46,995 bases of DNA from assembly GCF_052089425.1 (NCBI RefSeq), contig NZ_JBQCZW010000019.1, forward strand, positions 1-46,995, read 5' to 3'. Shown here piece by piece: positions 32,822-39,436 of the stretch; positions within the stretch are counted from its first letter, which is position 1; every line of letters starts with the position of its first letter. This stretch comes from Ancrocorticia sp052089425. GTDB lineage: Bacteria; Actinomycetota; Actinomycetes; Actinomycetales; Actinomycetaceae. The position numbers and the translations under genes were made by a program. The notes beneath the pieces were generated by a model. The model was given only the letters and a program-made list of their open reading frames with translations, made no database searches and was not told the origin of the DNA.

Positions 32822-32880
32822 GGGTATGCAAGCCTGCGGCAAGATTCCGGGTATGCAAATGTGAGAATCTCTGGTACATT
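32822..32880 (+). promoter_or_regulatory. Extended -10 promoter with direct repeats, upstream of DUF4193 gene
   Basis: TGGTACATT at 32872-32880 is an extended -10 box. GGGTATGCAA occurs twice, at 32822-32831 and 32849-32858, and the second copy covers the -35 position. The leader to the ATG is about 127 bases. The rest of the 286-base region between sepH and this gene shows nothing else. Confidence 0.45.
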
Positions 32881-33013
32881 ATGGGCGCACTCGCGGTTAA
32901 CGGGTGGGAAGAAAACTGCACCGCATGCGTTCTCTTGGTAGGGACGGATGTACCCCGGGGTTCAAACCTTGCCATTGGGCCCTCAAGGAAAAAAGACTGG
33001 AGCGTGAGCTACC

Positions 33014-33313
33014 ATGGCGACAGATTATGATGCACCTCGCAAGCAAGACGAAGAGCTGAAAGAGGATTCACTCGAACAGCTCAAAGCTCGCCGCTCCGAG
33101 CAACAATCTGGATCGGTTGATGAAGATGAGGTGGAGGCAGCGGAGGGGTTTGAACTTCCCGGTGCTGACCTATCCAACGTTGAACTATCCGTTAATGTGA
33201 TTCCTGCTCAGGACGATGAGTTCACCTGTTCGCAGTGCTTCCTCGTTCATCATCACTCGCAGCTTGCCTACGAAGAAGATGGACTGCCCGTGTGCTCGGA
33301 GTGCGCGGCTTAA
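33014..33313 (+). CDS. DUF4193 family zinc-binding protein
   Basis: A 99-residue actinobacterial protein of unknown function (mycobacterial relative Rv2699c). The N-terminal half is polar and highly charged. The C-terminal half has a zinc-ribbon motif, FTCSQCFLVHHHSQL with two cysteines and later VCSECA with two more. The ATG at 33014 is well placed but has only a distant GGAG. It lies 19 bases before the DUF3710 gene on the same strand, so it may be the first gene of a four-gene operon. Confidence 0.9.
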   Translation: MATDYDAPRKQDEELKEDSLEQLKARRSEQQSGSVDEDEVEAAEGFELPGADLSNVELSVNVIPAQDDEFTCSQCFLVHHHSQLAYEEDGLPVCSECAA

Positions 33314-33332
33314 TTCAGCGGACGGAGTTGTT

Positions 33333-34007
33333 GTGGGAATCTTTTCCCGAAAGAAGAAGGGAGCCGGCGCTTCCGAGGAAGAAGTGCCGGATTCCGAAAT
33401 CAGCGAGGCAACTGGACCTTTCACTGAAGAGGATCACCCCGATCGTGGGGAGCTATTGGACGCGGGAGCGCTGTGGCTTCCGACGGTTGAGGGCGCTACG
33501 GTCCAGTTCTCAGTGGATAAACGCCGGAAACTTGTTCTTGGGGTTGTGTACGTCAAGGATAATTCTGCACTTCAGCTACAGGTATTTGCCGCCCCCAAAT
33601 CTTCGGGGCTGTGGGAAGATATCCGCGCTGAGCTCATCTCCGCGATTGCCGCTCAAGGCGGGAAATCAGTTCAGGCAGATGGCGAATATGGTGCAGAGGT
33701 TCATGCGGTCATGCCCGCAGGGGATAACAAGAAGCCCACGAGCCGCGTGCGGTATGTGGGGATCGATGGGCCCCGCTGGCTGCTACGCGCTACCGCCACG
33801 GGCCGGGCGGCAACAGATGATGCTGCCGCCTCGGCGATTATGCACGAAGTGCTTGATCAGCTGGTTGTTGTGCGCGGCCAAACACCGCACCCTCCGCGTG
33901 AGCTCTTGGCTCTAGAGATTCCCAAGAAGGAGTCCGATACTGAGGAATCCGAGCGTCCAACGCTCTCCCTACCCAAGCGCGGCCCGGAGATCTCTGAAGT
34001 TCGATGA
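33333..34007 (+). CDS. DUF3710 family protein
   Basis: A 224-residue soluble protein of an actinobacterial family with no known activity (mycobacterial relative Rv2696c). It begins MGIFSRKKKGAG, the basic N-terminus seen in the family, followed by an acidic stretch and a globular region with RYVGIDGPRWLLRATATG near its end. The start is a GTG at 33333, with GGAG five bases upstream; a longer frame from 33216 overlaps DUF4193. Its stop overlaps the next start in ATGA. Confidence 0.88.
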   Translation: MGIFSRKKKGAGASEEEVPDSEISEATGPFTEEDHPDRGELLDAGALWLPTVEGATVQFSVDKRRKLVLGVVYVKDNSALQLQVFAAPKSSGLWEDIRAELISAIAAQGGKSVQADGEYGAEVHAVMPAGDNKKPTSRVRYVGIDGPRWLLRATATGRAATDDAAASAIMHEVLDQLVVVRGQTPHPPRELLALEIPKKESDTEESERPTLSLPKRGPEISEVR

Positions 34008-34276
34008 GCGGCGGCTCACGGAGAATTGATGTGCAGGGGATTGTCACGGCTATCTCGTATCCGGGCGCTGGCCTTTCCCCACTTGTGCGGGTCCAGCTTC
34101 AACTGGGGGATGATTCTGTGACCCTAGCCTTCTTGGGGCGTCAGGACGTTCATGCCATCGATATTGGATCACGTCTGAGGGCTCGCGGCGCTCTGGTTGA
34201 CCGCCGTGGTGTCCCCACACTCTACGATCCGGAGATCACCGTCTTAGCCGATTCGAGTTCTCAGGAGCGAGTATGA
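34004..34276 (+). CDS. Small OB-fold protein
   Basis: A 90-residue protein predicted to fold as an OB barrel (IDVQGIVTAISYPG, LVRVQLQLGDDSVTLAFLGR, GSRLRARGALVDR), as in mycobacterial Rv2694c. It may bind nucleic acid, by fold inference only. It overlaps the genes on both sides by four bases (ATGA), so its production is tied to them. Confidence 0.85.
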   Translation: MSGGSRRIDVQGIVTAISYPGAGLSPLVRVQLQLGDDSVTLAFLGRQDVHAIDIGSRLRARGALVDRRGVPTLYDPEITVLADSSSQERV

Positions 34277-34950
34277 GCAACGAACCCAAGAAATCTGGGC
34301 TCAACGCCGTTGTGGCCGATGAATTCGATGTATGGCAGGCTCTTGGTGGCGTTCGCGGACTGATCGAGACGGCGGCCCCCAGCCTCGTTTTCATCACCGT
34401 GTTTGTGATCAGTGGGGAGCTCCTGCCAGCCATCGCCGCCCCGGTGATCTTTTCTGTTGGCTGCCTACTGTTGCGCCTTCTTCAACGGATCGATGTGATG
34501 CCTGCGCTCAGTGGCCTTGCCGGCATTGCGATCTCCGCCATCTGGGCTTGGCGATCAGGGGAGGCAAGCAACTTCTTCATCGTTGGCCTGCTGACGAACT
34601 CCGCCTATTTGGCAGTCCTTCTTCTCTCGCTGGCGGCACGGTGGCCTGCACTCGGTCTACTCATTGGTTTTCTGCGGGGGGACACCGCCGGGTGGCGCAA
34701 GGATCCTGAATATGCGTCAACCAAGCGCGCCTACCAGAAGATCACGTGGCTCTGGTGCGGTTTATTTGCCGGGCGGTTGATCGTCCAAGCCCCACTCTTT
34801 TTCGCGGACGCCACGGCGGCGCTGGGCGTTGCGCGCATGGTGATGGGGCCTTTCCTTTTCGCCTTCGTTGCGTGGATCAGCTGGCTGATGGTGCGGCCAC
34901 TTCCCGAGATCCCCGGAGCTATTCCGGCTGAGGATGCTCCATCGGAGTGA
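34273..34950 (+). CDS. DUF3159 membrane protein
   Basis: A 225-residue polytopic membrane protein of an actinobacterial family of unknown function (mycobacterial relative Rv2693c). About six hydrophobic helices are visible, starting with TAAPSLVFITVFVISG. The GWRKDPEYASTKRAYQKITW loop is a conserved family segment. The start overlaps the OB-fold gene's stop. Its 3' end overlaps the convergent TrkA gene by 32 bases, so the two mRNAs can pair there. Confidence 0.9.
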   Translation: MSNEPKKSGLNAVVADEFDVWQALGGVRGLIETAAPSLVFITVFVISGELLPAIAAPVIFSVGCLLLRLLQRIDVMPALSGLAGIAISAIWAWRSGEASNFFIVGLLTNSAYLAVLLLSLAARWPALGLLIGFLRGDTAGWRKDPEYASTKRAYQKITWLWCGLFAGRLIVQAPLFFADATAALGVARMVMGPFLFAFVAWISWLMVRPLPEIPGAIPAEDAPSE

Positions 34951-35605
34951 AGAGCTCGGCTACGAGGTCCAGATCGGCTTCGGCCCCTTCGGCGCATAGC
35001 AGTAGCGCTTGATCGCCCGCTTCTAAGGTGAGGTCAGGATCGGCGGCAAACGGCACACCGTCGCGAACAATCGCATTGATCATGACGGTGGCCGGTAGGT
35101 AAATCTGAGACACTGGCGTGCCGGCCACTGGAGCATCATCCGGAAGCGTCACCTGCATCAGGCTGGCACCGGAGCGTTGGAACGTCATGACGGCAATCAG
35201 TGCGCCATCGGCCACCGCATCCTCAACCAACGATGTGATGATGCGTGGCGTTGATACAGCAACGTCCACGCCCCAGGATTCGTCAAACAACCATTCGTTC
35301 TTCGGGTTGTTGATGCGCGCGATGGCACGCTCCACGCCGAACTCTGTTTTGCAGAGTAATGAGACAACAAGATTCGCCTTGTCGTCTCCCGTCGCGGCAA
35401 CCACCACGTCTGTCTGTTCGGCGCCGGCTCGCTCCAATGTCTCGAGTTCGCAGGCATCACCGAGTATCCAGTCCGCCTGCGATACAGAGGCCACCTTCAT
35501 CGCACCGGGTGCAAGATCCACGATCGTCACCTCGTGCTTGGATTTCGCCAGTTCGCGTGCGATGGACCGGCCTACTGAACCTGCTCCAACGATCAGTACC
35601 TTCAC
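34919..35605 (-). CDS. TrkA/RCK potassium-channel regulator, downstream copy
   Basis: A 228-residue cytosolic protein with a Rossmann RCK-N domain (VLIVGAGSVGRSIARELA; Asp31 region VTIVDLAP binds nucleotide) and an RCK-C domain (GDQALLLCAEGAE). Such proteins gate potassium channels or transporters in response to NAD(H), ATP or cyclic di-AMP. No channel gene is attached; the closest transporter is the divergent 12-helix permease. The start is GTG at 35605 with GGAGG upstream. It lies two bases after the other TrkA gene and converges on DUF3159, overlapping it by 32 bases. Mycobacterial relatives are CeoB/CeoC (Rv2691/Rv2692). Confidence 0.92.
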   Translation of the reverse strand: MKVLIVGAGSVGRSIARELAKSKHEVTIVDLAPGAMKVASVSQADWILGDACELETLERAGAEQTDVVVAATGDDKANLVVSLLCKTEFGVERAIARINNPKNEWLFDESWGVDVAVSTPRIITSLVEDAVADGALIAVMTFQRSGASLMQVTLPDDAPVAGTPVSQIYLPATVMINAIVRDGVPFAADPDLTLEAGDQALLLCAEGAEADLDLVAELFTPMEHPQPE

Positions 35606-35607
35606 GG

Positions 35608-36270
35608 CTAGTCCTCCTTGACCGGGTGCATCAGGGTGTATTGAACAGCTCCCGCGTGGCCGGTGGGAACAAGGAGTTTTAGCATATCGCCATCTTGCAC
35701 AACGAAGTCTCTGTGGGGCAGGAGTCCGTGACCCAGCCTCGTGATGTAGGCAACTTGAGCTGACGTCACGTCTTCGATTTCTCCTACGGTTCGCCCCAGC
35801 CAGTCCTCGCTGATATTCACACGAATCAGACTGATCTCAGCCACCTCGTCTGTGTACTCGACGTACGGCCCGAGCGGAATGAGCTGGCGGAGGACCTGAT
35901 CTGCCGTCCACTTGACGGTTGGAACGGTGGGGATGCCCAAGCGTTCGTACACGCCTGCACGCGTTGGGTCATAAATCCGGGTCACCACGTTCTTCAACCC
36001 GAACGTTTCGCGGACCACTCGCGCCGCGATGATATTTGAGTTGTCCCCAGAAGAAACGGCGGCAAATCCTGCGGCATCCTCGATACCCGCTTGGCGGAGT
36101 GCCTCACGATCGAAGCCAACGCCCGTCACGCTTTGACCACTGAAGTCCTCAGGCAGCCGCCGGAAGGAATCCGGCTCCTGATCGATCACTGCAACGGAGT
36201 GACCCATGTTCGAAAGATTAATAGCTAGTGCGGCTCCAACACGGCCGCACCCCATAATGACGAAGTGCAC
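35608..36270 (-). CDS. TrkA/RCK potassium-channel regulator, upstream copy
   Basis: A 220-residue relative of the next gene, with RCK-N (FVIMGCGRVGAALAINLS and VAVIDQEP) and RCK-C (GDMLKLLVPTGHAGAV). The two are related but clearly diverged, so they probably form a hetero-oligomer. The start is GTG at 36270; TAGCGT lies seven bases upstream, so the operon seems leaderless. It is divergent from the permease, with a 47-base shared region that holds an inverted repeat. Confidence 0.92.
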   Translation of the reverse strand: MHFVIMGCGRVGAALAINLSNMGHSVAVIDQEPDSFRRLPEDFSGQSVTGVGFDREALRQAGIEDAAGFAAVSSGDNSNIIAARVVRETFGLKNVVTRIYDPTRAGVYERLGIPTVPTVKWTADQVLRQLIPLGPYVEYTDEVAEISLIRVNISEDWLGRTVGEIEDVTSAQVAYITRLGHGLLPHRDFVVQDGDMLKLLVPTGHAGAVQYTLMHPVKED

Positions 36271-36277
36271 GGTTAAG

Positions 36278-36309
36278 ACGCTACCTTAAGTCTGAAGGTG
36301 GCGTAGCCT
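36278..36309. promoter_or_regulatory. Shared operator between trkA operon and permease
   Basis: ACGCTACCTT (36278-36287) and AAGGTGGCGT (36295-36304) form a 10-bp inverted repeat with one mismatch and a 7-base spacer. The minus-strand -10 TAGCGT (36278-36283) is within the left arm and the plus-strand -10 TAGCCT (36304-36309) touches the right arm. One regulator would control both. Confidence 0.5.
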
Positions 36310-36317
36310 AATTGATC

Positions 36318-38117
36318 ATGGGTATTCGTTCAAAGGCCGCGCAATTCGCCGGCTCGCGTAGAGTTGACGCGCTCAGCGCCGTCATCATGTCGGTGTTTCT
36401 TGTGCCGCAGCTTATTCTGCGCGTCATGCCCAGCTCCCAGTCACAGTTTGCAGCAGTGGGCGCTATGGCGCTCTCTTCGGTTCTGGCCTTTGCCGCGTTG
36501 GTGATTCAGGACAGGGTGCTCCCGCGTAGTTCCAACCCGCGCCTCGTTGCCACCTACATTGGTGAACGGACGGGAGTTGTCCTCTCTTCTGCCCGATTTG
36601 TTTCCTATTCGCTCATCATCGTCCTTGGTGCTGGCCTGTTTTCGCAGGCTCTAAGCTCGGTTGTTGATCTGGGCGGGCACGAGCGCCTTGTGGCCGTTGG
36701 GGTGGTTGTTGTGATGGCCCTGCCGGGAATTGCCGGAAGGACAGCCCCGGTCCTGTTGCTATACGGCAGCCTTGTCCTTGCGATCGTGAGCCTCGGGGCC
36801 GTGTTGATCTACGGCCTGATCGCTGACACATCCGGGGGATACTCGCAGCAGACGCTCGAGGCAACGCGTGAATACATGTCGCAAGCGCCGCCCAACGGAA
36901 CGGGGCCGTTTAGTGTGGGGGCCGTGGCGCTCGCGGGTATGGTGCCTGCGGGCATCTTGATTCTGACCATCGATCGGCGCGCGGTCCAGTCAGATGACAG
37001 ATCGAAGAACTTTAAGGTTCAAGGCGCGCGCGCCCTCATCGCCTTCATCGCGATTCTTGTCACGCTCTACTTCGGCTCGTCGCTCGCAATGGCTAGCCGG
37101 ACGCGAGCACTACCAACCTTGGCCATGGCGTATGGCTTTTTCGGGGAGGCCGGGCACATTGTTCTGGCCGTTGCCGCGATGGTGGCGGGAGTGTGCGCAG
37201 TCATTGCCGCATACGGAGTGCTGCCGCGGCTTGTACATGACCTGAGTGTTGACCGCATGTTGCCGCGGCACTACGCCACGGAGCATTCCTCACGGCCACG
37301 TGTTGTTGCGATCAGCATCACGGCGGGCCTCGCGGCTCTCGTCTCTGGAATCCTGACCACGGTTCAGGCGGCGGCGATGGTGTTCGTGTTCGCCACTCTC
37401 GTGATCTTTACGCTCTGGTGTGCGGCGATGACCTTTCGCGGTTCGGCCATCCTGCGGGAGTCGGTGGATAGGGGCGAACGTCAACGGGCAAGGAGATCGC
37501 GCTGGATATTTGGTCCGTGCTCCGTTGTTGGCATGGTTGGGCTCTTCGCTATCGCGTGGGTGAGCATCTGGTGGGCGCTCAGTGCGATTGTGACCTTGGC
37601 GCTACCTTCTGGCATGCTCATCTTCTTCCGGCGTGGGCGCGTGCAGGTAGTCCGCAGGCTTGCCGCAACAGATCTCACGGCCGGCCGCGCATTACCCACC
37701 CGCGTACACGGGATCATCCTCGTGTCCGCCTTGGATCTTCCGACCCTACGGGCAGTGTCCTTTGCCCGTGCGAGTCGCCTCACGTCCCTGAGCGCTGTAA
37801 CGTTAGACTTCGATCCACGTGCCACGAAGAAGCTGCGAAACGATTGGAAGGCTGCAGCCCTTCCCGTTGATCTCACCGTGCTGGGAACGCCTGAAGGCGC
37901 TGGCCCCCAGAACGTCGTGGACTATGTCCAATCGATGCGCCACGCCCAACGTGCCGATATTGTGACGGTATTTTTTCCCCGTGTGATTCCTACTGGCGTG
38001 TGGCAGCGGTTCTTCGTACGCCACTCGGAACCGCGTATCATGTCTGATCTGCGCCTTCAGGAGGGCGTTGTGATGGCAGAGGTTCCCTACCAACTCCAAC
38101 CCCATGATGAGGATTAG
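36318..38117 (+). CDS. 12-helix APC-superfamily permease with large cytosolic C-terminal domain
   Basis: A 599-residue membrane protein. About 12 helices span residues 20-450; the last 150 residues are hydrophilic and end in HSEPRIMSDLRLQEGVVMAEVPYQL, in parts. Length and layout match mycobacterial Rv2690c, and the tail resembles that of KimA, the cyclic di-AMP-regulated potassium importer of Bacillus; this is inference. An amino acid substrate is the alternative. The ATG at 36318 has TAGCCT eight bases upstream; a TTG at 36312 is in frame. The divergent TrkA pair supports an ion-transport role. The gene ends one base before the methyltransferase gene. Confidence 0.85.
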   Translation: MGIRSKAAQFAGSRRVDALSAVIMSVFLVPQLILRVMPSSQSQFAAVGAMALSSVLAFAALVIQDRVLPRSSNPRLVATYIGERTGVVLSSARFVSYSLIIVLGAGLFSQALSSVVDLGGHERLVAVGVVVVMALPGIAGRTAPVLLLYGSLVLAIVSLGAVLIYGLIADTSGGYSQQTLEATREYMSQAPPNGTGPFSVGAVALAGMVPAGILILTIDRRAVQSDDRSKNFKVQGARALIAFIAILVTLYFGSSLAMASRTRALPTLAMAYGFFGEAGHIVLAVAAMVAGVCAVIAAYGVLPRLVHDLSVDRMLPRHYATEHSSRPRVVAISITAGLAALVSGILTTVQAAAMVFVFATLVIFTLWCAAMTFRGSAILRESVDRGERQRARRSRWIFGPCSVVGMVGLFAIAWVSIWWALSAIVTLALPSGMLIFFRRGRVQVVRRLAATDLTAGRALPTRVHGIILVSALDLPTLRAVSFARASRLTSLSAVTLDFDPRATKKLRNDWKAAALPVDLTVLGTPEGAGPQNVVDYVQSMRHAQRADIVTVFFPRVIPTGVWQRFFVRHSEPRIMSDLRLQEGVVMAEVPYQLQPHDED

Positions 38118-38118
38118 T

Positions 38119-39342
38119 ATGATCGATCTTGAGCTCACCGATATCGCTCACGGTGGCGCATGCGTTGGCCACCTTGATGGCCGCGCTGTATTTGCCCGAT
38201 TTGGGTTGCCAGGTGAACACGTGCGCGTTGCGGTTACGGAGGAGCGATCGAAGCTCCTGCGAGGCGATGTGGTTGAGGTGCTTGATCACGCTTCGCCGCA
38301 CCGCGTGAGCCACCCGTGGCCCGTTGCTGGCCCGCTTGGCGTGGGTGGGGCTGAACTAGGGCATGTGGAATTTGATTACCAAAGCGAGTGGAAAACCCAC
38401 GTGCTGCGCGCAACCGTGCGGCGCATCGGCGGTCAGGAACTCCTCGATCACCTGACCGAGGCGGGGATTGAGCCTAAGGTACGGGCTTTTGAGGAGGACA
38501 GGCGTGAGGGCGGCTGGCGTACGCGCACTCGCGTGGAACTCACTGTGGATGCCGATGGGCTTCCCGCAATGTTCCGCCACGGAACGCGGGAAACGGTAGC
38601 TGTTGGTCACATGCCACTGGCCGTTGAGGCGATCGATGATCTGGAGCTCTTTGGCGGTTCGTGGACAGAACAGCTGCGCCCGGGGGATCGTATCCGCGCC
38701 GTTGCTCCATCGGGAAGCAATCCCGTGCTAGTCGTTGGCCGCAACGCCTTTTGGGCCCCACGGATGCCAGCCGAACCCTACGTTCGTGAGGACGTTGTGG
38801 TGGGCCACGAACTCTATAGCTATCGCGTGCGAGCGGATGGATTCTGGCAGGTGCATCGCGAAGCGGCCGGCCAAGTGATTTCGATGGTCACCCGTGCCGC
38901 AGAAGTCCAGCCGGGGGACTCTGTCGTGGAGCTCTATTCAGGGGCAGGCCTCTTGACTCAGCCCCTAGCCATCGCGGCTGGCCCCAAGGGGAGCGTCCGG
39001 TCCTTCGAGGGCGCGCGTCAGGCAGTTGAGGACGCGCGAGCAAATCTACGCGAATTCGCGTGGGCCACCAGCCGCACCGCCGCCGTTGACGAACGCTTAG
39101 TGAACAAGGAAACCGGCGATGTCGTGATCGCGGATCCCCCGCGCGCAGGATTGGGGCGTGAGGTTGCCGGGGCAGTAGCCGCGACTCAGGCACGCCGCAT
39201 CGTGCTTGTCTCATGCGATCCTGCCGCAATGGCTCGCGATGTCCGGGCGATGGTTGATGCCGGCCGTAAGGTTATTTCGATGGAGTCGATCGATATGTTC
39301 CCGAACACTCATCATTTTGAGGTTGTGACGGCACTCTCCTAG
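38119..39342 (+). CDS. TRAM-domain RNA (uracil-C5) methyltransferase, RumA/TrmA family
   Basis: A 407-residue SAM-dependent enzyme that methylates uracil in rRNA or tRNA. An N-terminal TRAM domain (IAHGGACVGHLDGRAVFARFG near 8-29) binds RNA. The catalytic domain has VVELYSGAGLLTQP (SAM site), ADPPRAGLG and VSCDPAAMARDV with nucleophile Cys366. The iron-sulphur cysteines of RumA (CGGC region) are missing: the segment reads PLGVGGAELGHVEFDY. The start is the ATG at 38119, one base after the permease stop, with GAGG upstream. Mycobacterial relative Rv2689c is in the same position. Confidence 0.92.
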   Translation: MIDLELTDIAHGGACVGHLDGRAVFARFGLPGEHVRVAVTEERSKLLRGDVVEVLDHASPHRVSHPWPVAGPLGVGGAELGHVEFDYQSEWKTHVLRATVRRIGGQELLDHLTEAGIEPKVRAFEEDRREGGWRTRTRVELTVDADGLPAMFRHGTRETVAVGHMPLAVEAIDDLELFGGSWTEQLRPGDRIRAVAPSGSNPVLVVGRNAFWAPRMPAEPYVREDVVVGHELYSYRVRADGFWQVHREAAGQVISMVTRAAEVQPGDSVVELYSGAGLLTQPLAIAAGPKGSVRSFEGARQAVEDARANLREFAWATSRTAAVDERLVNKETGDVVIADPPRAGLGREVAGAVAATQARRIVLVSCDPAAMARDVRAMVDAGRKVISMESIDMFPNTHHFEVVTALS

Positions 39343-39388
39343 GAGTGGAATAGGGTCAGGAACTCGGGCGTTCACCTCAATAACATGA

Positions 39389-39406
39389 TATCTTGACGTC
39401 AAGATA
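39389..39406. promoter_or_regulatory. 18-bp perfect palindrome upstream of acnA
   Basis: TATCTTGACGTCAAGATA, centred 40 bases before the ATG. It contains TTGACG, which could act as the -35 box, so a bound protein should block the promoter. I do not name the regulator. Confidence 0.65.
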
Positions 39407-39436
39407 GTTTCAGCAAGAGTTATCCAGAGGAGTGTC

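Noticed and set aside
32946..32975. GGGGTTCAAACC resembling a tRNA T-loop upstream of DUF4193
   Set aside because: The flanking bases do not form a 5-bp stem and no other tRNA arms are present.
32746..33030. Open frame of 94 codons between sepH and DUF4193
   Set aside because: No ribosome site, no family features, many Cys and Trp residues in odd contexts, and it overlaps the promoter and DUF4193 start.
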